From the NCBI GenBank assembly GCA_014360905.1, contig JACIWW010000008.1:1-64000 (forward strand): a stretch of DNA of 64,000 nucleotides, given 5' to 3'. Shown piece by piece: positions 7,809 to 16,137 of this stretch. Below the pieces are notes generated by a model. It did no database searches. It was given only the letters and a program-made list of their open reading frames with translations, and had not been told where the DNA came from. The position numbers and the translations under genes are program-made. Position 1 is the stretch's first letter. Each line of letters starts with the position of its first letter. Origin of the DNA: Chloroflexota bacterium (GTDB lineage Bacteria > Chloroflexota > Anaerolineae > UBA2200).

Positions 7809-8435
7809 CTATCCCTTGCGCTGGCCTCGACTTTTGAGCACTGCCTCTGAACCTCGTGCATAGAGAGAGTGTGGCAATAATTGAATGACTTCATTGAGCT
7901 GCTCCACGGCCTTGGCTTCCTGACCAGTGCGAAGATAGGCCAGACCTAGGTTATAGCGACAAGCTGCTTCATATTTAGGGCCACCGCGGCCATGGGGCAT
8001 GTGGGCCAATACATCACTGAGCAGTGCAATGGCTTCCTCAAAACGCTTCTGCCGGATCAAAACGACTCCGATATTGATCTGCCCAATGGCCTGGCTAAAT
8101 GCATCGCGGTCCAGGCGCAATGCCAGATGGAAAAGGGACAGAGCCTGACCGTATGCTCCCCGCGCCAAAAAGGCGTTACCTACGTCTATCAACAGCCGTG
8201 CGCGCATCGTGAACAGGTACACCAAGACCAGGAACAGCACAGGATGAATAGCTACTCTCGCTGCCCAGGTTATCAGGAGCACAACCCCAGTAAGTCCAAG
8301 CACTTCCCAGGCAAAGTGGCCAGGCAACCCCTCTCCGCGCATCCACGAGAGACCGCCAAAGCCCAAAATGAACAACAGAGCCACCAATACAAGCAGCATG
8401 TACGGGTTCACCGGAATCCACACTCCATTGAGCAT
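7809..8435 (-). CDS. Membrane protein with tetratricopeptide repeats
   Basis: This 208-residue protein has three hydrophobic segments in its first 80 residues followed by two or three TPR units (about 85-200: GNAFLARGAYGQALSLFHLAL, NIGVVLIRQKRFEEAIALL and YNLGLAYLRTGQEAKAVEQL). TPR units bind partner proteins, and here they should face the cytoplasm. It is the last gene of a minus-strand cluster with two Get3/ArsA-like ATPases and two small paralogs, 60 nt after the second ATPase. I cannot name a specific function; a scaffold or client-handling role for the ATPases is an inference. Confidence 0.65.
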   Translation of the reverse strand: MLNGVWIPVNPYMLLVLVALLFILGFGGLSWMRGEGLPGHFAWEVLGLTGVVLLITWAARVAIHPVLFLVLVYLFTMRARLLIDVGNAFLARGAYGQALSLFHLALRLDRDAFSQAIGQINIGVVLIRQKRFEEAIALLSDVLAHMPHGRGGPKYEAACRYNLGLAYLRTGQEAKAVEQLNEVIQLLPHSLYARGSEAVLKSRGQRKG

Positions 8436-8495
8436 GTAAGCCAGAGCCGTGTTTTCAGCAAAAAGTGGGGTATTGCCGAAAGAGCAAGAAAGGGT

Positions 8496-9473
8496 CTAGC
8501 TAGCGAAAACTCGCTCCGCTACGCGTTCCAGCATAGGCACGCCCCGCACTTCTGTCTCGAAGAGGGGCACCAGCGCACAAACATTGGGAAAACTGCGCCA
8601 GATCTCCTCCATGTAGCGCTCTTGCATTAGGACACGGTTGCGCACGAATTCTGGCGCATCAGGCCCCACAGACTCTTTATCAATCAGCATGTTGACAATT
8701 ACGCCACCCACGGGAATGCCAAAATCTTTGAACCAGTTGATGAAACGCTTGATAACGGCAATGGGCAATGCCTCCGGCAAGGTGATGAAGAAGAAAGCCG
8801 TCTTTTGGTCATTGGTGAGCAGCATTTTTGCCCGCTCCATGCGTTCACGGAGGCCAACCAGGTACTCCATTAATGGGTCCTTCTCCTCTTTCTTCTTGCT
8901 ATAGGAGAGAAGCTCCTTCAACGATTTGGCCTCCTCGCGGCTCTGCAGCATCTTGTTCACCCACATCGAATAGACGCTCGACATGCCTAAGAGGCGCCTG
9001 GCATTGGCCGTTGGAGCGGTGTCAAAGACATAGGCTTCGTACTTGTCCTCGAACATGAGATCAATCATGTTCTCAAACATCGCTGACTCTTCGAAAGCCG
9101 GGTTCATCGTCGCTGATTCAACAAACTCATCCGCTCTAGTTTTGATGTCCGCATAGCGCAGAAACCATTCGATCTTCTGCGTGAGTTCCACTTTTGACTT
9201 CGCAATGGTATCTTTGGTGTCAATTTCATACGCCCAGAGGTTAGGCACCCCAGCGACCGCGGTAGGCTTTCCAAAGACATCCTGATCAAGCAAACTGCTG
9301 AGGGAATGCACGGGGTTCGTCGAAGCCAACAAAGTCCGTTTCCCCTGCCGCGCCATCCACAATGCTGCTGCCCCAGCCATCACCGTCTTGCCCACGCCGC
9401 CTTTTCCCCCAAAGAAGAGGTATTTCATTTGGGGATGTTCAGCCAAAAATTGGCAGGTGTTTGTCGTAATCAT
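8496..9473 (-). CDS. ArsA/Get3-like ATPase, second paralog (Switch I Asp replaced by Asn)
   Basis: A 325-residue ATPase of the ArsA/Get3 class with the deviant Walker A GGKGGVGKT (22-30). Where Get3 has STDPAHS, this protein has STNPVHS, so the catalytic Switch I Asp is Asn53. The nucleotide-proximal DTAPT motif (151-155) is intact but continues ANARRLL rather than GHTLRLL. The CxxC zinc pair of Get3 is not seen. The C-terminal motif LVPLFETEVRGVPML is typical of the family. The start codon overlaps the stop of the upstream paralog (ATGA), so the two are probably made in equal amounts and may form a heterodimer. Substrate unknown. Confidence 0.85.
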   Translation of the reverse strand: MITTNTCQFLAEHPQMKYLFFGGKGGVGKTVMAGAAALWMARQGKRTLLASTNPVHSLSSLLDQDVFGKPTAVAGVPNLWAYEIDTKDTIAKSKVELTQKIEWFLRYADIKTRADEFVESATMNPAFEESAMFENMIDLMFEDKYEAYVFDTAPTANARRLLGMSSVYSMWVNKMLQSREEAKSLKELLSYSKKKEEKDPLMEYLVGLRERMERAKMLLTNDQKTAFFFITLPEALPIAVIKRFINWFKDFGIPVGGVIVNMLIDKESVGPDAPEFVRNRVLMQERYMEEIWRSFPNVCALVPLFETEVRGVPMLERVAERVFAS

Positions 9474-10453
9474 GCCTCACCTCCATATAGGGCCTGCGCT
9501 ACCTTGGCAATCATTTCTATACCCGTGATGTCGCGCTCGAACTCGGGCACGCATGCCAATACATCCTTGCCAAAGGTTGCATCTATCTGCTTTAGGTACC
9601 GCTCTTGCATGGCAATGCGATTGCGCAAATACTCCGGGATGTTCTGTTGCGCCAACTCTGGTGGGATCACGCGGTTGACAATGTAGCCACAGATAGGCAC
9701 CTGATATTTGGCGAACAGCGCGGCTGCTTTCACCGTGTCGCGAATGATCATATCTTCTGGCGTCACCACGAAGAAGAACGCCGTTCTTTCCCGATCGGTG
9801 AGGATACCTGACGATGTGCTGATGCGCTGTCGGATATACTGTAACTCGGCCAAGATCTGATCCTCTTCGGTCTGCTTCTTGCGCTCCAGAATTGCCGCCA
9901 CCTGGGCATACTCCTGCATCTCCTCACGTAGTTTGGTAATTTTCTCAATCCATTCGTTGTAGATACTAGCCATGCTCAGATAGTACAGTGCATGACCTAA
10001 GGGCACCAAGTCGTAGATGTAATAATCATAATCCCCACCGACGACGATGTCCACAACTGCATCGAAGATGGCGCTTTCCTCCATGGCGGGCTCGGCTGCG
10101 GCAGCCTGAATATAGTGTTCAATCTCCTCGGGCACGGTATCCATGCCGTACATATCGAGAATTTTGTAGCGGATTTCATCTTGATATGCTTTGATTCGTT
10201 GGTCAGCGTCAATCTCTTGGGCGAAGAGATTGGGGATAATCTCGACTGGCCCTTTGCCAAAGATATCCCGTTCAAAGATGTCTGAGAGCGAGGCCTGGGG
10301 ATCTACGGAGAAGACCAGCACTTTATACCCCTGCTGGGCCAGCCAGTAAGCAGTAGCGGCAGAAAAAGTCGTCTTGCCCAGTCCGCCTTTGCCACCAAAT
10401 TCGATGTAGCGGCGGTTGGGATTAGCACGAAAGTTTTGCGCGAGCAGTGTCAA
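9470..10453 (-). CDS. ArsA/Get3-like ATPase, first paralog (DTAPTG motif degenerate)
   Basis: A 327-residue ArsA/Get3-class ATPase beginning at a TTG. Walker A is GGKGGLGKTT (20-29) and Switch I keeps the catalytic Asp (SVDPQASLSD, Asp51). The family motif DTAPTGHTLRLL has become YDLVPLGHALYYL (147-159), losing the Asp-Thr-Ala pattern. The C-terminal PEFERDITGIEMI segment is normal for the class. The pattern is complementary to the following paralog, which keeps DTAPT but lost the Switch I Asp, which suggests an asymmetric pair like the A1/A2 halves of ArsA. No arsenic genes are nearby. The function is open. Confidence 0.85.
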   Translation of the reverse strand: MTLLAQNFRANPNRRYIEFGGKGGLGKTTFSAATAYWLAQQGYKVLVFSVDPQASLSDIFERDIFGKGPVEIIPNLFAQEIDADQRIKAYQDEIRYKILDMYGMDTVPEEIEHYIQAAAAEPAMEESAIFDAVVDIVVGGDYDYYIYDLVPLGHALYYLSMASIYNEWIEKITKLREEMQEYAQVAAILERKKQTEEDQILAELQYIRQRISTSSGILTDRERTAFFFVVTPEDMIIRDTVKAAALFAKYQVPICGYIVNRVIPPELAQQNIPEYLRNRIAMQERYLKQIDATFGKDVLACVPEFERDITGIEMIAKVAQALYGGEA

Positions 10454-10467
10454 GTGTACACCCCTTT

Positions 10468-10749
10468 CTAAGCCAAAGCATCGGTCAGGTCGCGCTCACG
10501 CAACATACGTCGCTTCCAGGTACTGATTTGTGGCACAACGTATGGCAAGAGTCGCAATGAATAATAAGGCGGCAGGATAGGCACGCCCAGTAAATCCCCC
10601 ATGGTGATGAGGATGAACAGGTGTTCCATACTACCGCGCGTCTTGAGCGCATAACGGGTCATGTCATGTCCCGCCATGCCATAGAGCAGTTCCTTGAATG
10701 AACGACCAAAACGCGAAAATGCACTTTCCTGTTTTTCTTCCTCAGTCAT
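10468..10749 (-). CDS. Small conserved protein of the Get3-like cluster, paralog B
   Basis: The 93-residue product shares with its neighbour at 10854-11147 the pattern GDLLGVPILPPYYSLRLL then PYVVPQI, WKR and LRERD, so the two arose by duplication. The hydrophobic stretch (about 43-77) could pack on or dip into a membrane, while both ends are charged. I do not recognise the family. It ends 14 nt before the first ATPase gene, which points to a joint role. It carries an acidic N-terminus (MTEEEKQES) that its paralog lacks. Confidence 0.75.
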   Translation of the reverse strand: MTEEEKQESAFSRFGRSFKELLYGMAGHDMTRYALKTRGSMEHLFILITMGDLLGVPILPPYYSLRLLPYVVPQISTWKRRMLRERDLTDALA

Positions 10750-10853
10750 TTTTGCTCCTTTCTAAGATTTACCTGCTACTCGAACATGATCCATTCGGCT
10801 CACAGACCGGATTCATTTCAAGAACTCAGCTCTTCGGCTTCTCGGAAAGCGAG

Positions 10854-11147
10854 TCAATCTACCCCCTCAATCAGCTCTGCCAGGTCTGTCCAATCCCGCT
10901 CACGGAGTAGCGAGCGTTTCCAGCGGTTGATCTGCGGTACTACGTATGGTAGCAAACGCAATGTGTAGTAAGGAGGCAGGACAGGAATTCCAACCAAGTC
11001 ACCGAAGGCAATCAACATGAAAAGTTGCTCGATTTCTCCCCGCTGGCGACGCAGGCCACGTACCCAATCAAAAACGGTCATGCCATAAAAGATCTCGCCG
11101 ATCAAACGCCTGGCCCAGCGGAATCTCTTCCGTATTCTACTCAGCAC
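10854..11147 (-). CDS. Small conserved protein of the Get3-like cluster, paralog A
   Basis: The 97-residue product is related to the following gene through GDLVGIPVLPPYYTLRLL, PYVVPQINRWKRSLLRERD and the upstream pattern YGMTVFDWVRGLRRQRG. The N-terminus is strongly basic (LSRIRKRFRWARRL). It opens the minus-strand cluster of two small proteins, two Get3-like ATPases and a TPR membrane protein. The family is not one I recognise; a membrane-peripheral or adaptor role is only an inference from the basic end and central hydrophobic stretch. Confidence 0.75.
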   Translation of the reverse strand: MLSRIRKRFRWARRLIGEIFYGMTVFDWVRGLRRQRGEIEQLFMLIAFGDLVGIPVLPPYYTLRLLPYVVPQINRWKRSLLRERDWTDLAELIEGVD

Positions 11148-11174
11148 CGATGCATGAACCTTATCCTATCACTT

Positions 11175-11207
11175 AGAAACCAGGTTTCTGTCAGAAACCT
11201 GGTTTCT
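11175..11207. repeat. REP-like near-perfect palindrome
   Basis: Two copies of AGAAACCnGGTTTCT separated by GTC form a 33-nt palindrome (only the centre mismatches). Similar elements are known as dispersed intergenic repeats in cyanobacteria and Chloroflexota. It sits between the small-protein gene and the cstA 3' end. Confidence 0.7.
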
Positions 11208-11223
11208 GTTCTGTGCTTGTCGA

Positions 11224-11269
11224 GTCTTGTACGGCAGAAGGCTTCGGCAGACCCCCTGCCGTACAAGAC
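11224..11269. repeat. 14-bp perfect inverted repeat downstream of cstA
   Basis: GTCTTGTACGGCAG (11224-11237) pairs perfectly with CTGCCGTACAAGAC (11256-11269) around an 18-nt loop. It lies 9 bp past the cstA stop on the minus strand. No T-run follows, so it may be an mRNA-stabilising or Rho-related hairpin or a remnant of a miniature element. Confidence 0.65.
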
Positions 11270-11278
11270 GAGATTTGG

Positions 11279-12994
11279 CTATGGTGCCTTCTCAACGGCT
11301 TCGGGACGCCGCTTCTGGAGGGCCTTCCAGCCATCCACAATGAGGAAGGCTGCTGCAACGACTAGCACCACGGCAATGATCCCCACCAAAACCGCAGCAA
11401 TAGCGGCCTGCGAGGTCTTGGCCGTTGCTACACCCTTGAACTGGTTATAGGCGAGTAAGATCAAGGCCGCTATGGTTGTAATGAGCATGAAGAGGGAGGG
11501 ATAAAGCGCCCATGTATTTCTCTTCCCCTCATCCTTCAGCCATAGTGCGATAAGTAGCAAGGCCAGGCCAGCCATCAGTTGATTAGCGGCGCCAAAGGCA
11601 ACCCAAATGGTCAACCAGGGCACGACCCAGACAAAGATGGCCGTCAGGATCAAGGCTAAAATGGTACCCACATGGACATTCTTAAGGACGGGTACTTTGT
11701 CACCGGCCAATTCAGCACTGGCTACGCGCATGAAACGCACCGCCAATTGCATGATGGTCAATCCCATGATGGTCAGGAAAACCGAGCCATAGGCGACGCC
11801 AAAATCGTGAGGCACACCAAGACGATCCAAGAAACGAGCCAACCCTTCGGCAAAGACCCCTAGCGCAGCGGCTTTCCCTAGCGTTTCCTTATAGCCAGCC
11901 AGACCGCCAAAAGCGACAGTCGCCGTCAAGAAGGAAATGACCGCCAAGACCATCTCTAGGAACATGGCGCCGCCTCCAACGGGCAGGGCATCCGTCTCGC
12001 ACTCCAACTGGCGCGCTGTACCAGAAGTGGAGACCAGGCTGTGCCAACCAGAGATCGCGCCGCAGGCAATGGTGACGAACAGCATCGGCCACAATGGTCC
12101 TATACCGATGGTCCAGGATGTAAAGGCTGGGAAGTCACCCATGCCAGGGCGCCAGATGAGCATGCCCAGCACACCCCCCAACATCCCCAGTGCGATGATC
12201 CAGAACGAAACATAGTTCACTGGCTGCGCCCAGGACCAGATTGGCATCACAGAGCCGAGATAGCAAAAGAGTAGGACAAGCAGGCTGCCGATAAACTGTG
12301 CCTTTGTTACGGTCAGGAAAAGCACAGGGGAATTGGGAAGACCGTACAGCCCAGAGAAGAAGTTGGACACTGCTGGCAAAGTGCTGATCCAGATTCCTAC
12401 AAAGGAAAGCAGGACAGTAACAACAGTGGTCAGAATAATGTCTCTCTTCCATTTGTAGAGCATTTGCCCAGCCAAAATGCCCATCAGTGTCACGGCAATC
12501 ATCCCAAACGGCACTCGCGGGTTGACCATTAAACCTTTTCCCACCGTGTTGCCGAAAGAGCCCATGATTAGTAGCAGGTAAAAATAGAGGAAGAGCATGA
12601 GGATGTTGCGCGCGCGCGGCGAGATCAGCTTGTAACTCAAGGCTCCCAAGGTGTCTCCATCACGACGCACGCCCATCATCATGCTGCCATAGTCCTGCAC
12701 CCAACCGATGAAAAAGGTGCCAAGGATGATCCAGAGCAAAGCCGGCAGCCAGCCCCACTGTACGGCTGTAATCGGGCCGATGATAGGACCGAGAGCAGCG
12801 ATGGACTTGAACTGATAACCGAAGAGAACGTTGCGGCTAGCCGGGATGAAATCGACGCCATCCATGTACATCTTAGCTGGGCAGGCCTTCTTAGGGTCTG
12901 GTTGGATGACATTGCGGTTTATACTGCGCGCATACACTCCATAACCCAGGTACAAAGCAATGGCAGCAATAATCAAAACAAGAATTGTGTTCAT
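11279..12994 (-). CDS. cstA: Carbon starvation protein CstA family transporter
   Basis: This 571-residue membrane protein has well over ten hydrophobic segments. The N-terminal region carries family hallmarks: DGVDFIPASRNVLFGYQFKSIAALGPIIGP and QWGWLPALLWI. It also has WHSLVSTSGTARQL in mid-protein. CstA/BtsT proteins import pyruvate or peptides by proton symport during nutrient limitation. The start has a strong GGAGGGG site. Its promoter is far upstream at 13185-13213, giving a leader of about 180 nt. Confidence 0.93.
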   Translation of the reverse strand: MNTILVLIIAAIALYLGYGVYARSINRNVIQPDPKKACPAKMYMDGVDFIPASRNVLFGYQFKSIAALGPIIGPITAVQWGWLPALLWIILGTFFIGWVQDYGSMMMGVRRDGDTLGALSYKLISPRARNILMLFLYFYLLLIMGSFGNTVGKGLMVNPRVPFGMIAVTLMGILAGQMLYKWKRDIILTTVVTVLLSFVGIWISTLPAVSNFFSGLYGLPNSPVLFLTVTKAQFIGSLLVLLFCYLGSVMPIWSWAQPVNYVSFWIIALGMLGGVLGMLIWRPGMGDFPAFTSWTIGIGPLWPMLFVTIACGAISGWHSLVSTSGTARQLECETDALPVGGGAMFLEMVLAVISFLTATVAFGGLAGYKETLGKAAALGVFAEGLARFLDRLGVPHDFGVAYGSVFLTIMGLTIMQLAVRFMRVASAELAGDKVPVLKNVHVGTILALILTAIFVWVVPWLTIWVAFGAANQLMAGLALLLIALWLKDEGKRNTWALYPSLFMLITTIAALILLAYNQFKGVATAKTSQAAIAAVLVGIIAVVLVVAAAFLIVDGWKALQKRRPEAVEKAP

Positions 12995-13184
12995 TTTTCT
13001 CCCCTCCTATAGTAGCATACCAAGATCTTCTACCTCTCATCAAGGCAAAGCATAACTCGGCATGGCTTATTGACCGACTCACCACCTCCTTTCCGAAGTG
13101 GGAATCAGCGGCACTGGATGAGGGGAATCTATGATGCCTTGTCGCTGCTCCCCATCGAACAAGCGAGCTGCCTGATTAATTGAT

Positions 13185-13213
13185 ATTTTACTCTTATTCC
13201 GCCTGTTTGTCAA
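13185..13213 (-). promoter_or_regulatory. Promoter of cstA
   Basis: On the minus strand TTGACA (13208-13213), a 17-bp spacer and TAAAAT (13185-13190) match the sigma-70 consensus. The transcript would carry an untranslated leader of about 180 nt before cstA, long enough for post-transcriptional control, although I see no known riboswitch in it. Confidence 0.75.
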
Positions 13214-13485
13214 ATCTCAGGACGATTTGGATGTAGTTCAACTTGGGGGCAAGTTGTTAAGTCTTGGCCGTCAACGAATAAACGGATGCACGTTGCTGCA
13301 CATTCGTTTATTCGTGTCCATATTCGTTGCTGGCTGTCCGGCATATCGTCGGCTATGTTCGCCCCGAAACTGAACAGCTCCCGGCAATTTGCATTGTCTC
13401 CCCAGTAGTTGCTGCGGGCTCTGGCCAGGGAATAATACTTAGCCTAGGAGAAGCAACGAATTCCCTGAAACATGTTAGCGTTACT

Positions 13486-13514
13486 TTGACAGCACTCCAC
13501 TTGTCCACTATACT
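13486..13514 (+). promoter_or_regulatory. Promoter of mutS
   Basis: TTGACA (13486-13491), a 17-bp spacer and TATACT (13509-13514). The predicted start near 13521 leaves a 34-nt leader and excludes starts upstream of 13555. Confidence 0.8.
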
Positions 13515-13554
13515 TGGCTTGACTATCAGCCCGAGAGTGACTGGAGCAAGTTAT

Positions 13555-16137
13555 ATGACTACACCAGTGCGCCGGCAATACCTGCGCATTAAGAAGCGTT
13601 TCCCAGATGCTATTGTCCTCTTCCGCCTCGGTGACTTTTACGAGACCTTCGACGACGACGCCAAGCTAGTCTCCGAAGCATGCGACATCGTGCTCACCTC
13701 TCGGCCTGTTGGCAAGGGGGAGCGTGTACCTCTCGCGGGAGTTCCCTACCATGCGGTCGAAAGCTACTTGGCGAAGCTGATCTCCGCTGGACACAAAGTA
13801 GCCATTGTCGAGCAAGTGGAACAGGCAGAATCCAGGGGACTGATGGGGCGTGAGGTGGTGCGTGTGGTCACGCCGGGCACAGTAGTTGAGCCTGCCTTGC
13901 TAGAAGAAAAACGTAACAACTACCTGGCAGCAATTGCTCTCCAATCTGAGCGGGTGGGGCTGGCGTATACTGACATCACCACAGGCGAGTTCAAGGCCAC
14001 TCAGTTCGATGACAGACAGCCATTACAGCAAGCATGGCAAGAGGTAGAACGACTGCAGCCAGCCGAAGTATTGGTCAGCGAAAAAGCCAGTCTGCCTGAG
14101 GAATGGAATAATAGGTATACCTTCACAAAATACGCGGACTGGCATTTCGATGTAGGGAATGCTCAGCATGCTTTGCTGGAGCATTTTGGAGTCGCTACGC
14201 TTGATGGCTACGGTTGCGCGGGTTTGCCGCTGGCTATATCTGCGGCTGGAGCGATTGTGCAATACCTACAAGAAACGCAGAAAACAACCCTGCAGCAGCT
14301 CACTCAGTTATCCACGTATTCTACGCAAGCATTCATGACCCTCGATGCTGCCACACGCCGCAATCTGGAACTGATGAGCACCATCCGCAGTGGCACTGTG
14401 CGTGGTTCGCTGCTGGGCGTGTTGGACGATACTCAGACGGCAATGGGCGGCAGGCTTTTGCGGCAATGGCTCAGCCAGCCTCTGCTCAATTTGCCTGCGC
14501 TACAGCGCCGACTGGATGGCGTGCAGGCTTTTTACGACGATATTCCTCGGCGCACGGCCTTGCGCGCTTTGCTCAAGCGTGTTGCGGACATAGAGCGGCT
14601 CACCAACCGCGTCGTGCAGCGTATCGCTACACCACGCGAACTGATTGGGTTGCGTGACTCGCTACAGGCTGTATCGGAGATCATCCCTCTGCTCAACGCA
14701 ATGGCCTCATCTACTTGCATTGCTTCCCTAGCAGGATCGCTTGATCCATGCCCTGAAGTGGTCACGCTTATCTCACGGGCTATCGTGCCCGATCCCCCAG
14801 CAACACTGGCTGCAGGAGGAGTCATCGCTCGGGGCTTTTCCAACGAACTGGATACGGTGCTAAATGCAGCGCACAATGCCAAAACTTGGGTTGCTAATCT
14901 GGAGCACCAAGAGCGTCAGCGCACAGGCATCAAGTCCTTGAAAGTAGGGTATAACAAAGTCTTTGGCTACTATATCGAGGTCACCAAAGCCAATTTGGAT
15001 GCGGTGCCCAAGGATTATATCCGTAAGCAGACGCTGGTGAATGCAGAACGTTTTATCACACCTGAGCTGAAAGAGCACGAATCGGTTATCCTCAATGCCG
15101 AAGAGCGTCGCGCAGAGCTGGAACGACAGATCTACCTGCAAGTCTGTGAGCAGATAGGGGCTGCGGCTCCGCATATGCTCGCTACAGCCCGTGTTCTGGC
15201 TGAATTGGATGTGTACGCAGCACTGGCTGAAGTGGCGCAACGCAATCGCTATGTGCGACCAACTTTGAATGAAGGCGATACCATCCGTATTACTGGTGGC
15301 CGCCACCCCGTGGTCGAATTAACTCTGCACGAAGAACCTTTTGTGCCGAATGACACGTACCTTTCACCACAGGAAGCAATTTTGGTGATCACTGGCCCCA
15401 ACATGTCAGGTAAGAGCACCTACTTGCGTCAGGTTGCCCTCATTGTCCTAATGGCGCAGATTGGTTCATTCGTGCCCGCGGATGCGGCGGAAATCGGCAT
15501 TGTGGATCGCATTTTTACCCGCGTGGGCGCCCAAGATGAAATCAGCGCTGGACAGAGCACTTTCATGGTAGAAATGGTGGAAACCGCCAACATCCTCAAC
15601 CATGCTACCAATCGCAGTTTGCTTATCCTGGATGAAATCGGGCGTGGCACAAGTACCTATGATGGCATTTCCATTGCCTGGGCGGTCGTCGAATACATCC
15701 ATAACCATCCCCGCTTACAAGCCAAGACCCTTTTCGCCACGCATTATCATGAACTGACAGAATTGGCTCGATTTCTGCCTCGCGTGCGCAATTACAATGT
15801 AGCAGTGGCAGAGGAAGGCGACCGAGTGGTCTTTCTACGCAAGATCGTACCTGGTGGCGCTGACCGCAGTTACGGCATCCACGTTGCCCAATTGGCTGGC
15901 CTGCCCAAACCCGTAATCCGTCGGGCAGAGGAAATCTTGAAAAGGCTGGAAGAAGAAGTGCAACGCTCTCCTGCTGGTACAGCACCCCGCCGTGTGATGC
16001 AAGTGCAGCAATTGTCTCTCTTTCCAGCTAGCCATCCCGTGCTGGATGAACTGAAAGAATTGGATATCTCTTCTATGTCTCCCCTGGAGGCGATCAACAA
16101 ACTCTATGAATTGCAGGAGAAAGCAAAACGCTCATGA
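13555..16137 (+). CDS. mutS: DNA mismatch repair protein MutS
   Basis: The 860-residue protein recognises mismatches and recruits MutL. The mismatch-reading motif is GDFYE (26-30), with Phe28 and Glu30 as the Phe-x-Glu pair. The C-terminal ATPase has Walker A GPNMSGKST (about 614-622) and DEIGRGTST. Its length matches the bacterial MutS1 norm (about 853). The ATG at 13555 is chosen because GGAG lies 8 nt upstream, the protein then starts in the usual way (MTTPVRRQYLRIKK), and the promoter lies just ahead. The stop overlaps the start of the ZIP transporter by 4 nt. No mutL is seen in the window. Confidence 0.96.
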   Translation: MTTPVRRQYLRIKKRFPDAIVLFRLGDFYETFDDDAKLVSEACDIVLTSRPVGKGERVPLAGVPYHAVESYLAKLISAGHKVAIVEQVEQAESRGLMGREVVRVVTPGTVVEPALLEEKRNNYLAAIALQSERVGLAYTDITTGEFKATQFDDRQPLQQAWQEVERLQPAEVLVSEKASLPEEWNNRYTFTKYADWHFDVGNAQHALLEHFGVATLDGYGCAGLPLAISAAGAIVQYLQETQKTTLQQLTQLSTYSTQAFMTLDAATRRNLELMSTIRSGTVRGSLLGVLDDTQTAMGGRLLRQWLSQPLLNLPALQRRLDGVQAFYDDIPRRTALRALLKRVADIERLTNRVVQRIATPRELIGLRDSLQAVSEIIPLLNAMASSTCIASLAGSLDPCPEVVTLISRAIVPDPPATLAAGGVIARGFSNELDTVLNAAHNAKTWVANLEHQERQRTGIKSLKVGYNKVFGYYIEVTKANLDAVPKDYIRKQTLVNAERFITPELKEHESVILNAEERRAELERQIYLQVCEQIGAAAPHMLATARVLAELDVYAALAEVAQRNRYVRPTLNEGDTIRITGGRHPVVELTLHEEPFVPNDTYLSPQEAILVITGPNMSGKSTYLRQVALIVLMAQIGSFVPADAAEIGIVDRIFTRVGAQDEISAGQSTFMVEMVETANILNHATNRSLLILDEIGRGTSTYDGISIAWAVVEYIHNHPRLQAKTLFATHYHELTELARFLPRVRNYNVAVAEEGDRVVFLRKIVPGGADRSYGIHVAQLAGLPKPVIRRAEEILKRLEEEVQRSPAGTAPRRVMQVQQLSLFPASHPVLDELKELDISSMSPLEAINKLYELQEKAKRS

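Larger units (their letters stand above)
12995..13554. other. Intergenic region between cstA and mutS
   Basis: These 560 bases hold the cstA leader and promoter, a hairpin formed by CGAATAAACG (13275-13284) and CGTTTATTCG (13305-13314), and the mutS promoter. An open frame continues upstream of the mutS start to 13327 but lacks a ribosome binding site, and the mutS promoter lies inside it. No gene is recognised here. Confidence 0.7.

Noticed and set aside
8496-10453. Arsenite export ATPases (arsA)
   Set aside because: No arsB, arsD or arsR nearby and no arsenite-binding Cys pattern; named only as ArsA/Get3-like.
12891-13085. Small minus-strand frame overlapping the cstA start
   Set aside because: The GTG is only 2 nt after its AGGAGG, the sequence is Cys-rich and unlike a protein, and it reads through cstA in another frame.
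13327-13554. Upstream extension of the mutS frame
   Set aside because: No ribosome binding site at 13327, no MutS-like residues in the extension, and the mutS promoter lies within it.
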